DNA from: Cryptomeria japonica
Lineage: Eukaryota > Streptophyta > Pinopsida > Cupressales > Cupressaceae
NCBI RefSeq assembly: GCF_030272615.1
Contig: NC_081406.1
Location: 262,347,124-262,411,123, forward strand
Length of the DNA stretch: 64,000 nucleotides
Reading direction: 5' to 3'
Shown here in pieces: positions 42,727-55,246 of the stretch; the first letter of the stretch is position 1, and every line of letters begins with the position of its first letter. A program made the translations under genes and the position numbers. The notes below the pieces were generated by a model, which saw only the letters and a list, made by a program, of their open reading frames with translations, searched no databases and was not told where the DNA came from.

Positions 42727-45086
42727 TAAGGGTTTGCTGCTCCTGCAGCAAAAGGAAAATTTCTAACTTTTGCTGAGACTCTGAAATCACCCACAGTATT
42801 TTGTCCGGTTCCCTTGGAAGGCAAACTCCAGTAAAATCCCTTCATTTTCTCCAACCTGGACCATCTAGCTATTTCTTCAACATTCACATCATAATTCTGT
42901 TCTGTTGGTTGGCATGCCAAAAGTGGCCACATTAGGATAGGAGGCTGAAAGATTAATGGTAACCAATTATTGGATTTCTCCCTTCCTAGCTGTATATATT
43001 TGGAGGCTCTCTGTATAGCTGCATGAAAATTCTGCAATGAATAGGGTTCTCCCAGTTTTAGGTGATCTGGTAGATGATTCCAGCGTTGAGTTAGTCCTTC
43101 TAGTGTTGTTGTCCTGTGGGTTTGGACTAATTGCTCAAACGCTTGATATACTTCCTTTCTCATTGGAAGTACTATCTTTCTAACATCATCTCTTATTAAC
43201 AATTTTTGCCAGTCATAATACAGAACTCTGGGTTCTTCTGCTTCCCTCCTCAATGGCAATGGATAGTCAAGTTCCAGTTTTTCAAACTCCTTGGCTTGTG
43301 GTCCTATAATAATTTCATTTTGTATCCATGATATTAGAGCTCTAAGATGAATATCCCCAATGTATAACAAAGGATTCCATTCTCTGTCTTGGGGCACAAC
43401 ATAATTATGTAAATATAATTCACATAACAGGTTCTTTACAGAATGTGGGGAGGTTTGAAAAGCATGATAGAATTCCTCAGGTGTTTCCAAGGATGGGCTA
43501 AGGTCCCTTAGTATGCAGTTTAATCTGAAATTCAGATAGCGTTCTTTCAAGTGCACTGCATAAATTCTTGGGGGAGCTCTACATTGCATTATCTCAGGAA
43601 CCATACTATAGATTTCTTCTACCTTAGTCTCCAATTCTTTAATTCTATTGTCTTTCTTCTCAATCTCTTTTTGCTTCTTATTAATTATTCCTTGCAACCT
43701 ATCCATCTCTATTTCCCATTGCCTAAAGAATGTTAAAGCAATTGACAAGCTAGTTAGGGATGAAGGAGTTTTTATGGGTCCTACCTTAGACCGTGGAATT
43801 TCTTCAATAACTTCCTCATTCTGGATTGGCATATTTCCCATGTTTTCTTCAGGTTGTTGTGCAACATCATCAATTATCTCCCCAGATTGCAATGCCACTG
43901 AAGCCAGATTTGCAAGCTTATCAATTACAATTTCTTCCTGAATTGCTTCTTGGATTTCTTCACCTGCAGGATTTTCTTGAATTTCATCTTAAGTAGGGTT
44001 TTCTTGCATTTCCTTATCTGTAGCATTTTCTTCTTCTGAAGTGTCTACTGCAATGACCTCTGCTGGCTTACTCACTGGTTGAGTTTTCTATGTCCTTCTT
44101 CTTTTTCTCCTAACATACACTTTTGAAACAGACGTAGGAGTTCTTGTTTTTGTCCGACGCCTCTTGGCTGCATGAGGAATATGCACTTCCTGCAACCGAA
44201 CAACAAATTCTTCACCTGACTCCTCCTTTTCAAATTCTTTTCCTTCCCTCTGCAAAACAATTGAACCTCCTTGAAGAGAGGTAGAGGGTTGTCCTTCAGT
44301 TAGCCTTGCTTCAATATTTGCTTGTAAAATTATTGCAGCTCCTTCAACAACTAACAAACCCTCATCTTCACTTGAAAGATCTTCTGTAGCTATCCCTTCT
44401 TGAACCGGAGGATTATCTTCAACAGGGGCTTCATCTACCCTAAATTGCAAAATATCTTCAAACACACCCCATTCCATCTGTGAAACATCTCTCAGGGACC
44501 ATTGTACCAGCAACTTCACCAGTCCGTGATGGCTAACAAAGCGATTGCCATATTTTTTAGTCTCCTTAGCACTTATAGAAAGGAGATGATACAAGAAATT
44601 TGGGACATTAACTCGCCGGTTATGACGCAGATGACTAAGTAGCTTGAAGTGAGGTGAGTGGAGATTTGAATACCGTCCTTCACAGGGGATATATTTCATG
44701 ATATAAAGAGCTACCTGAGGCCAATGTGCTGGCAAAGAAACCCTTCTAGTTCCTTGCCTATCTACCATTAAGGGTGTGTTTGTTGGAATTGTGAACTCTG
44801 CCCTGACACTCCTTGCATCCTTCAATTCTGGAAAGAGTTCTCCTTCCTGTAGCAACCTTGTGACCTCTGCAATTCTCTGCTCTATAGCAATTACCCTCAA
44901 CCCCTTGACTGTAGCTTCTCCTTCATCAAAAGAATGCATAAATTCCCCAACTATTTCGTAATTGAAATCCCTAATCTTCAAGAAATACTCCAGCCAGCCG
45001 TGGTTTTGGAAATAGTGCACACAGACAACATCCTGCAGCAACCCTTCATGTACAGTCAGTTCATGGCAAATCAGATCACCTCCCAT
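42726..45086 (-). pseudogene. Extra 3' ORF of the Athila-like element (plant transposon-protein type)
   Basis: One frame of about 787 codons starts MGGDLICHELTVHEG and has stops near 44088 and 43992. Residues ~1-200 hold PAHWPQVALYIMKY and LLSHLRHNRRVNVPNFLYHL, the style of the putative plant transposon protein domain (PF20167) found with Athila-type elements. A basic segment follows (AAKRRRTKTRTPT ... RRKRRRT). The second half begins with a helical region (EIEMDRLQGIINKKQKEIEK), then a mixed C-terminal part. It sits where Athila elements carry their extra ORF. I see no signal peptide or convincing membrane segment, so calling it an envelope gene is not justified. Confidence 0.65.
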
Positions 45087-45529
45087 CTTTTACTCCGATA
45101 CTTCCGCAGCTTCACCAAAATGTTTGAAAGATTCCCAAAAGCTAAAATCTACATATCTAAAATTAGGCGGCAGAACTTATTATTCACTCACGTGAAATAA
45201 TAATCATCATAAGTAATGTCAGTTAGGAAATTAGTTTGGGATAATAGATCTTACTGGGAAAAAGGACCATAAAGTACCCCCCCCCCCCAACTTAACCTAG
45301 CACGTTTCCACACAGGCCGATAAGATGTCAGGTTTGTAGCGGATTAAAACAGGATTAAAGTCATAATGAGCTAATAAATGCAAAATTAAAATAAAGTGCA
45401 ATATACATGTACCTACAATTGGGTGAAAATGATGGCGAAATGAAATGAAGTGATAGATAAGAAAGTGGGATGGAATGTAGTGGATGGAACTTATGTACGG
45501 AGAACAATATTTCTCATGGAAATATCTGA

Positions 45530-48500
45530 TTATGATACGGTAATTAAGTTCACTGCAAAAGCTGCAGGAACATCAGCTTTATTAACATGCCCAAGTGCAA
45601 TAGGAATCTCATGAATTGCTACCGAATCATTATCAGTTACTGCAGGAACATCACTAGTTGCTGTAGGAACTTGTGTTTCTTTTTGAGGAGCAAACTGTTG
45701 CAGAAACTCTTCTCTAGTAGCCGGCTTGTGATAAAGGCGTAGTCGGTGTCCATTCACTAAAAGTTTGAATCTAACAACATCTATGGTGGACAATCGAACT
45801 GCTCCATTATGAAAAACTTCTTATATCTCATAAGGACCCAACCACCTTGTTTGGAGTTTTCCCTGAGCATCCTTATATCTAGAATCATACAAGAGTGCCC
45901 AATCACTAACTTTGAATTTCTTTTCTTTGATATACTTATCATGCCATCTAGCTCTTTGGTTTTGAATCAACTCTGTCTGTTGAACAACTATTTTTCTCCA
46001 TTCATCTAAAGCATTTAACTACTGAATGTGTTCCTTTTGTGCTTCAGATAATGTCATATTTAGTTGTAGGGCTGTTCTCAAGGTTTTATGCTCAAATTCA
46101 ATAGGCATCATTGTTGTTTTTCCATAGACCATCTCAAAAGGTGTGAATCCAATTGGTGTTTTCCAGGTTGTTCTATATGCCCAAATTGCCTCTGAAAGCC
46201 GATTAGACCAATCTTTCTTGTGGATAGACACTGTTTTTGTAAGAATACCCTCAAGTTCTCTGTTGGTAACCTCTACTTGACCATTAGACTGTGGATGGTA
46301 TGGAGTAGATTTCCGGTGTCTTATATTATATTCATTGACCAAAGCTTTTATCAATGTTGATGTAAATTGAGGTCCCTGATCTGAGACAATTTCCTTGGGT
46401 AATCCATACCTTGTAAATATTTCCTCATATAGAAAATCAACTACCTTATTATCTCTTGCATGTTACATAGCTTTAGCTTCTACCCATTTTGTCACATAGT
46501 CTGTACATACCAAGATATAAGATTTGCCATTAGAAGGTGGATCAATGGGGCCAACAAAATCTAATCTACATTTATCAAATGGTGTTACAGATATTTGAGG
46601 ATATAGAGGCATTTCATCAGATTTTGTAGGTCTGCCCATTCGCTGACACCTATCACACTTCCTTATGTACTGAGCTGCATCCTTGTGTAGTGTAGGCCAA
46701 TAATAACCAGTATTGAGTATTTTCAATGTTGTCCTTTTGGCAGCAAAATGACCTCCACATGGTTAATCATGACATGCATGCAAGATGTCATATGTTTCAT
46801 CTTCTCTGACACATCTTCGCATAACTTGATCAGGTCCAGTATAAAATAGACAATCAACAATACATGAAAAATTAAAACTTTTTTCAACTAACAACCTTCT
46901 TTCCTTAGGAGAAAAAGAAATTGGCATCTTAGCTGCAGCTAAATAGTTGGCAATATCAGCATACCAAGGTGTATGAGCCTGTATAAGAAACAAATGCTTA
47001 TCTGGAAAAGTGTCATCTATCATTGTAGAGTCTTCCTGCAATTGAAGCCGTGAAAGATAATCTGCAACAACATTAGACTTTCTTGGCTTATCAACAATTG
47101 TGATATCAAATTCCTGCATCAACAATAACTAGCGAGCCAGTCTACTGGTGATTGATGGCTTATTCATAAGATATCTAATTGTAGTATGATCTGTATGCAC
47201 AAATATTGGATACCCTGTAATATAGTGTCTAAAGTTGTTAAGGGCATATATAACAGCTAGCATTTCTTTTTCAATAACTGTATAATTCAATTAAGGTCCT
47301 TGCAAATTCTTACTGATATAATATATGGCATTTTCCAACTTGTCAACTTTCTGTCCTAACACTACTCCTATAGCATAATCAGATGCATCAGTATGGATTT
47401 GAAATGGTAGAGACCAATTAGGTCCTTTGAGAACTAGTGCTTGAGTCAAAGCATGCTTAAGCTTTAAAAAAGCTTCATTGCATGCTGAGGTCCATTTAAA
47501 TTATGCATCTTTAGTAAGCAGTGTATATAAGGGACTTGCAATTTTGCTGAAATCTTTAATGAACCTTCTGTAGTATCCAGCATGGCCAAGAAAACTTCTC
47601 ACATCTTTCTGCTTCACAGGGTCATTAATTTGCTGAATAACCTCAATTTTTGCTTGATCCACTTGTATACCTTGTACAGATATATGATGACCAAGGACTA
47701 TTCCTTCTTCCATCATTATAAAACACTTTTCACTATTTAGAGACAAGTTGTAGTCTTCAAACCGCTGTAAAACTTTCTTCAAATTATCCAATGCCTGATC
47801 AAATTCAGAACCATAGGTTGTAAAGTCATCCATGTAAATCTCCATTATGTCTTGAGAAATATCAGAAAAAATATTGATGACCGCCCTTTGAAAAGTGGCT
47901 GGAGCATTACACAACCCAAAAGGAAGAACAGAATATGCATAAGTGCACCATGGACAAGTAAATGTTGTTTTCTCCTAGTCCTCAAGGGCTATTTGTATTT
48001 GATTATAGCCACTGAATCCATCCAAAAATGAAAAATATTTCTTACCAGCAAGAGAATCCAATACCTGATCTACAAAGAGTAGTGGAAAATGATCCTTCCT
48101 TGTGGCTAAGTTCAACGCTCTATAATCAACACATATTCTCCATTTGCCTCCTTTTTTAGGAACTATCACCAAAGGTGATACCCATTGACTGTCAGAAATG
48201 GGATAAATAAATCCAGCCTTCAACAATTTCTGTAATTCTTCTTTAACTATCTCTTTCAGGGCAGGATTGACTCTTCTTTGAGGTTGTCTAAGGGGACAAC
48301 ACTCATCCTTTATATAAATACGATGTGTACAAACTGCTGGATCAATTCCATTCATATCCTTGTAATCCCATGCAAAGACATTTCTATGGAGTTTTAGCAA
48401 GTCTACCAAGCTATCCTTCTGAATATCTGCTATATTCTTGTTGATGTTTAAATATTTATTCAATGCAACCTCTATCTTGATAGTAAGATCAATCTGATTT

Positions 48501-50290
48501 ATATAAAAAACATGAGAATATGACAACTCCTGTGGCAACAAAGTGTGCAAAATATCAGTGGTTGCAGGAAAGTCCAATCCTGCAATATTCGGAACCAGTT
48601 CCTGCAATTCTCTGTTTTCTATTAATTCATTTGTCAGAACCTTATAAAGGATTGATTCCTCATCATATAACTGCATGAGTGGTACTCGATTAATCATCAT
48701 AAGATGACTAATAGAGTCTATCTCTTCAGATTCCTCTCCCAAAATAGGCCAAACAGCCTGTTGCTACCCAAGCTGAGGTTGTGCAGGGGAATACAAAGCC
48801 AATGTTTTTGTGGAACTACCATCTAAGATAGTCATGTCTCCTGATCTACACCCAATATATGCATCTACTGTGGCAAGTCATGGTCTTCCCAAAATGACTG
48901 GATATCCCCCCAATGTTGCTTTTGGGGATAAAATCATAAAGTCTACAGGGTATTCCCAAGAATCTAGTATGACCACTGTATCTTCTATTATACCATCAAG
49001 TCTTACTGCAGAGCCATCAACAAGTTGAAGAACTGTAGGTGTATCCCTTAAACTATATATCTCAAGATGTTTCATTACTTCCCTTGTCATTACATTAATG
49101 GCTGCTCCTAGATCAATTAAAACATTCTTTATTTGACTGCCATTAATGACTATAGTCACAACAAGATTGTCTGGATCAGAATATTTTGGAATAGCAACTT
49201 TTCCCAACATAATATCAACTAATTGACCCATAACATGAACTATTTGTGGATCCTTTTTCTTTCTACCAGGTTTCTTTAGGCATGCCTCTCTCAATGCCTT
49301 ACCATATATTGGAACATCCTTTATTGTTTGCAGCAATGGAATTTTAACACAAATGTGCTTCAGTTGGTCAAGAATATCAAAGCTTTGTTGTTGTTCAGTT
49401 GAAACTTCTTTGTCAGACAATCTTTGGGGAAATGGTGGTAATATTTCATTCCGAGGTATTACATCATTAGGATCAGAGGTTGGCTGCTCTTCTGGTACTT
49501 TAGTAATAACTGGTTGAGAGGGACTGGGCAGGGTTGTTCCAGATCGGAGGTGAATATCTTCTAGTGATAAAGAATAGGCTGGGTATTGGTTAGCATCAGC
49601 TGAATAAGCTTGTTGTTGTTGCTGAGATTTAATATTTGGATTAGGCAATGGTTGAGTAGGTAGCTGTGTTGGCTTTGGAGGTGGTGTTGTGGCTACAGGA
49701 GGTGGCATTAAAGAAGGAGGTTGTGGCTGCTGAGTAGGAGGCTGATATCCAAAAGATTGGGATGACCATGATGGGTTTCCCCTCCATTGAGAGTTAGGTT
49801 TCCAATTCCCTTGAAACTGGTTCCCTGCACCCTGAGGTGGATACCAGTTTCGTTGTGGCTGCTGCCACTGGGGCATTTGATTAGCAAATTGCTATCCTTG
49901 GCCTTGTGATCCATACCAATGTGGATAATTACCAAAATTTTGAGAATATTGTGGTTGCCATTGGTTATTTGGTGCATAAGAACTACCACTATAACCAGAA
50001 AAGGAAAGTGGATCAGGTGGCATACCTTGTCTCAAAAAATTTGGTCTTCTTTGAGAAACATAGAAGACTTGTTCATCTTCCCCTTGAATTGGTTTGAAAT
50101 CAGGTACTTCAACATTTGCAACCATCTTACATCTACAATCTTTCTTTCGCTGCTTACAATGAGGACATAATTCTGCAAGGAATGCATCAGCTTCCTCATG
50201 CTTCTTCTTAGCTGCCAATGTATCCAACTGAGTAGCCATATTATTTATAATGTCCTCTTTGAAATATTTTAACAAATGACTAAGTTCCAA
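45530..50290 (-). pseudogene. pol: pol of the Athila-like element (protease, RT, RNase H, integrase)
   Basis: One frame of about 1,590 codons has roughly nine in-frame stops and no frameshift. The N-terminal part (50290-49550) has CPHCKQRKKDCRC and a Gln/Pro-rich stretch. Protease: IDLGAAINVM near 49110. Reverse transcriptase: SPLVIVPKKGGKWRICVDYR, FSFLDGFSGYNQIQIA and the catalytic IYMDDF near 47835. RNase H: IHTDASDYAIG near 47390 and a second VHTDHTT. Integrase: CDRCQRMG zinc site near 46650, first Asp in CRLDFVGP, second in VSDQGPQF and the Glu in SNGQVEVTNRE. The C-terminus has KVSDWALLYDSRY and VNGHRLRLYH, with no chromodomain. Stops, for example near 47975, 47501 and 46463, prevent a functional polyprotein. 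Confidence 0.92.
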
Positions 50291-50388
50291 CCTAGAAACT
50301 CCATTTCTAGATGATGATGATGGTGCTCCTGGCTTAAATCTCCTATTCTTCTTAGAAGTGGATTTGGAATATTTCTTTCAAATTTGTT

Positions 50389-51183
50389 CTATTTCAGCCC
50401 AATTAGATTGTGTAATGTCACCCCCCCCATGAGATCTAAGGAATCAGTGCATTCATCACTGATACCCCTCAAGAATATCAATTTGAGGGAATCTTCCTTC
50501 AAGGTACTATGCTTGGACTTCTTGACACTAAACAAAAACCTTTCCAAATAATCCTCAAGGCTCTCATCTGCAATTTGTGTCATCCTAAAGATGTCATCCC
50601 CATGCCGATCAGTGCCTCTACAGTAATCTTTATATTTTGCAAGAAACAATCATTTCATCTCATCCCATGTATTGATTATGCTACTACCCAAACTCATAAA
50701 CCATCTCAAGGATGACTCCTTCAAAGTGGCTGGAAAAATTTTGAGTCTATGGGCATCTGTAGTATAGTCAAAACTCCTACAGAGAACATCAAACTCAAAC
50801 ATAAATGTATCAGGGTCCTCTGTGACCAACCCATAGAACTTAGGTAGTGAAGATGCTGGAATGTTCTTGAGGTTAGCATTATCATGCTGGTCAGAGATGG
50901 GAAACTCAAATGTTGGACCAGGTGGTGGTGGTGGATTATTTCCACCAGGGGGTGGGTTACCTTGCATTGGACTTGTGGGGGTTATTACAATAGGCAACTC
51001 TTCTTCTTGTAGACCAAAGAGGAGCTGGAGACTATCTCCTGTAAATTCAGACTCAGGGTGATTCAAATTTTGTGGGACTTGATACAACTCAGAAAAAGGG
51101 TTTATATTTGAAGAACTATCTTCTGCTTGGGTAGTATGAGTGGGTAAAAATCTACCTTTGGCATCTCTTCTTCGATTATACAT
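50389..51183 (-). pseudogene. gag: gag of the Athila-like element
   Basis: The start is MYNRRRDAKGRFLPTH. A Pro-rich linker precedes the retrotransposon gag domain: FEFDVLCRSFDYTTDAHRLK, FPATLKESSLRWFMSLG, FLAKYKDYCRGTDRHGDD and ESLEDYLERFLFSVKKSKH. One stop lies at 50650-50652. The frame shifts relative to pol around an 8-base G run near 50421-50428 (minus strand). This could be a length mutation at the homopolymer; I cannot exclude that it marks a programmed shift. Confidence 0.88.
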
Positions 51184-51250
51184 GCAAATTCATGAAATCC
51201 AAACAATTAACCAAAAACTAAAACAATCATAAAAGGCTCTTAGCTTGACA

Positions 51251-51271
51251 CCATCCTCGGCAATGGTGCCA
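51251..51271 (-). other. Primer binding site of the Athila-like element (tRNA-Asp type)
   Basis: The minus strand reads TGGCACCATTGCCGAGGAT four bases after the 5' LTR. Plant tRNA-Asp would pair with TGGCGCCGTTGCCGGGGAT, so this is the same site with three G-to-A changes. Confidence 0.8.
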
Positions 51272-51275
51272 AAAA

Positions 51276-52519
51276 TGTCTACCCCAACATTAATAACAAT
51301 AATATCTCTAATTGAAATCTCAATCCGAAATTTGGATATTCATATGGTAGAGTTTACTATTCTCATGGTTGGTGTTCATTTAGTTGTCAATCCAGGAACG
51401 TAAAACTTGAAATGGGTCTGCAAGATATATGCACTAAGCTCCTTGAATGATTATTCTCAATTACTGGAAGAAAGATAGGAATAAAATTCATAAAGACTAA
51501 AAGAAATCTTTTTCAAAATTCTACTGAAATGAATTAATGGAAATAACAGGAATAACACCGTTCTGCCTTGGCTGCAGGAACAGTCAAATGATCTGTTTCC
51601 AGTGGCTGCAGGAACATCCTAGTCATGAACTTCTACTGCAACTAAGTAAAAACTAACTTCAATAATCATAAACACAGGATCACTCACCAAGTGGGCCCCC
51701 TTGGATGAGTGATATCAAACTCTCAGTAAAGAACTCTTAATAGATCAGAATAACATGTTTTTTATTCATTTCTTCCTGAAAGATAATTACATATCCAAAA
51801 GATGAAAATCTAGAATACGTGACAAAAACTGCTCAATCCTTTTCCATTATGTCTAACACTTAGAAAAGAAGGGAGAGCTTATTAAATATAAAAGACAAAC
51901 TATAATGGATAACTACAATTACGCCCAGAAGAAAAGGCAGATCACTGCCAGATGAAGGGGATAATAGAGAGCTTGGCTGCAGGAACTGTGGATCTATAAC
52001 CGAACCACAATCCTTGCATGCCAAAGAGATATTTTACAGATTAAACATGCACTGGAGTTAAACTCCCATGGTGAAGTACAACTACTCCGATTATACCATA
52101 GATCGTGCTCGCTTGAATCTCCTTCAATTTGACCTCCAGCTCTCTGGTGTGATTATCTAGTCCTTAGGCGCAGAAGAGAATTCTTCACTGTAGCATCAAT
52201 TATTACCTGCACTAAAACAGAAACAATATACAAGGACACGCATATGTATCTTAATTTAACTAATACATTCATTAACTCACATATGAAATCATCCTAAATA
52301 ATCCGCATATCATAGAGACAAACCATTTGGCTGCAGGAATAAATTGGCATGGCTGCAGGAAGAAATTGGCAAGGTTCAAACATGATTTCTTAAATTTGGT
52401 TTTTAAAACATGGATTACATATAGTCAATGCACAATATTTTACTATCATAATGCAACCCAAAAGATACCAAAAAAACCTAAAAGTCCTGATAAAAACATG
52501 TCAATACACCGACTTATCA
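51276..52519 (-). repeat. 5' LTR of the Athila-like element
   Basis: This 1,244-bp LTR starts TGTCTACCCCAACATT and ends ACCGACTTATCA on the plus strand, and pairs with 41472-42713. Confidence 0.93.
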
Positions 52520-54822
52520 CCCCTTAGGACCAAATATTGTCCTAAGGGGTCACACATGTGTTCTAACACATGCGTGATCCCTAAGGACCACATATGTCCC
52601 CTTATAACATCCTAATGTTTACAACATACCCCTTAGGATCTCATAGTGTCCTTAGGGGTCATATGTGGTCCTAAGGGGTCACACATATGTTCAACCACAT
52701 GCGTGACCCCTTAGGATGACTTATGACCCCTTATAACATCCTAGTGTGTACAATGTACCCCTTAGGACCCAATTTGACCACATAGGATCACATAGTGTCC
52801 TAAGGGGTCTTTTATGGTCCTAACGGATCACGCATGTGTTAGAACACATGCGTGACCCCTTAGGACCATATATGACCCCTTACAATATCCTAGTGTGTAC
52901 TTGTACATACCCCCGAGGACCCAATAGTGTCCTAAGGGGTGCTATGTGGTCCTAAGGGGCCACACATGTGTTAGAAAACACGCGTGACCCCTTAGGACCA
53001 CATATGACCCCTTATAACATCCTAATGTGTACAACATACCCCTTAGGATCATATAGTGTCCTAAGGGTTCATATGTGGTCCTAAAGGATCACGCATGTTT
53101 TCTAACACATGCATGACCTCTTAAGACCACTTATGACCCCTTATAACATCCTAATGTTTATAACATACCCTTTAGGATCTCATAGTGTCCTAAGGGGTCA
53201 TATGTGGTCCAAAGGGGTCACACATGTGTTCTACCACATGCGTAACCCCTGAGGACCACTTATGACCCCTTATAACATCCTAGTGTGTACAATATACCCC
53301 TTAGGACCCAATTTAACCACATAGGATCACATAGTGTCCTAATGGGTCCTATGTGGTCTTTAGGTGTCACACATGTGTTCCACATATGACCCCTTATAAC
53401 ATCCTATTTTGTACTTGTACATACCCCTGAGGACCCAATAGTGTCCTAAGGGGTCACACAGGTGTTCTAACACATGCGTGACCCCTTAGGACCACATATG
53501 ACCCCTTATAACATCCTAATGTTTACAACATACCCCTTAGGATCTCATAGTGTCCTAAAGGGTCATATGTTGTCCTAAGGGGTCACACATGTGTTATAAC
53601 ACATGTGTGACCCCTTAGGACCACTTATGACCCTTTATGACATCCTAGTGTGTACAATGTACCCCTTAGGACCCAATTTGACCACATAGGATCACATAGT
53701 GTCCTAAGGGGTCCTATGTGGTCCTAAGGGGTCACAAATGTGTTAGAACACACGTGTGACCCCTTAGGACCACATATGACCCCTTATAACATCTTAGTGT
53801 GTACTTGTACATACCCCCGAGGACCCAATAGTGTCCTAAGGGGTCTTATGTGGTCCTAAGGGGTCACACATGTGTTCTAACACATGCATGACCCCTTAGG
53901 ACCACATATGACTGCTTATAACATCCTAATGTGTACAACATACCCCTTAGGCCCCAATTTGACCACATAGGATCACATAGTGTCCTAAGGGGTCCTATGT
54001 GGTCCTAAGGGGTAATACATGTGTTCTAACATGTGTGACCCCTTAGGACCACATATGACCCCTTATAAGATCCTGATGTGTACAACATACCCCTTAGGAT
54101 CATATAGTGTCCTAAGGGGTCATATGTGGTCCTAAGGGGTCACACGTGTGACCCCTTAGGATCACTTATGAACCCTTATAACATCCTAGTGTGTACAATG
54201 TACCCCTTAGGACCCAATTTTACCATATAAGATCACATAGTGTCCTAAGGGGTCCTATGTGGTTCTAAGGGGTCACACATGTGTTCTAACACATGTGCGA
54301 CCCCTTAGGACAACATATGACCCCTTATAACATCCTAATGTGTACAACATACCCCTTAGGATCATATAGTGTCCTAAGGGGTCATATATGGTCCTAAGGG
54401 GTCATGCATGTGTTCCAACACATGTGTGGCCCCTTAGGACCACTTATGACCCCTTATAACATCCTAGTGTGTACAATATACCCCTTAGGACCCAATGGTG
54501 TCCTAAGGGGTCTTATGTGGTCCTAAGGGATCACACATGTGTGACCCCTTAGGACTACATATGACCCCTTATAACATCCTAATGTGTACAAAATACCCCT
54601 TAGGGTCATATAGTTTCCTAAGGGGTCATATGTGGTCCTAAGGGGTCGCGCATGTGTTCTAACACATGCATGACCCCTTAGGATCATATAGTTTCCTAAG
54701 GGGTCACGCATGTGTTCTAACACATGCGTGACCCCTTAGGACCATTTATGACCCCTTATAACATCCTAGTGTGTACAGTGTACCCCTTAAGACCCAATTT
54801 GATCACATAGGATCACATATAG
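52520..54822. repeat. Palindromic satellite array, right part
   Basis: This continues the array at 40300-41471. The unit broken at ACATACCCCT resumes here with CCCCTTAGGACC. Units have the same hairpin-forming inverted TGACCCCTTAGGACC cores; some are fused or shortened (for example near 54110-54170 and 54690). The array ends at about 54822, where the repeat GGATCACATAG runs into unrelated AT-rich sequence. Confidence 0.9.
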
Positions 54823-54834
54823 TGTTTGAATTAG

Positions 54835-55165
54835 TATATGATTTAGTCTTTCTCTCTCTTCCCTTAATTTGCTCAGCATGTACATTTTAATTTTTAAATG
54901 TTTTAATTTAGTATAATACCTTTAATGATCTCTCTCTCTTTCTTTGATTAATGATCTCTCTCTCTCTATCATTAATGATCTCCATCTCTCTGTCATTAAT
55001 GTTTTTAATTTAACACATGTGATATATAGATAAATAATGATCTCTCTCTCACTCTCTTTAAAGTAATATATATTTAAATTTGAATTATGTGAGTTTCATG
55101 TTTTAATTTAATGCTCAAGATAATTAATGATCTCTCTCCCTCCCTCTCTCTCTAATTTAACAATT
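54835..55165 (+). repeat. CT-rich repeat block (TTAATGATCTCTCTC units)
   Basis: There are several irregular copies of TTAATGATCTCTCTC with short (TC)n runs, alternating with AT-rich words (TTTTAATTTAATG). Its complement resembles the GA-rich sequence at 62434-64000. Confidence 0.7.
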
Positions 55166-55246
55166 TTAATTTAATGTTTTAAATTGAATGCACTTCATGT
55201 GTGTGTGTGCTTACATAAATTCTAACTTTATGATGTACCTAGATAG

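Larger units (their letters stand above)
41472..52519 (-). mobile_element. Athila-like Ty3/gypsy LTR retrotransposon (11.05 kb)
   Basis: A full-length element with two LTRs of about 1,243 bp and a 5-bp target duplication CCCCT (41467-41471 and 52520-52524). Minus-strand order is LTR, PBS (tRNA-Asp type), gag, protease, reverse transcriptase, RNase H, integrase, extra 3' ORF, polypurine tract, LTR. The DLGA-type protease motif, tRNA-Asp PBS, lack of a chromodomain and 3' ORF fit the Athila/Tat branch. By eye the LTRs differ by about 4-5 percent, so it is younger than element B. All genes are disrupted. Confidence 0.93.

Noticed and set aside
42726-45086. Envelope gene of an endogenous retrovirus
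   Set aside because: No signal peptide, furin-like site or transmembrane segment is visible; the composition is basic, helical and probably nuclear.
40300-54822. CRISPR-like array
   Set aside because: Units are variable satellite copies with no constant repeat plus unique spacer pattern, and the DNA is a plant nuclear genome.
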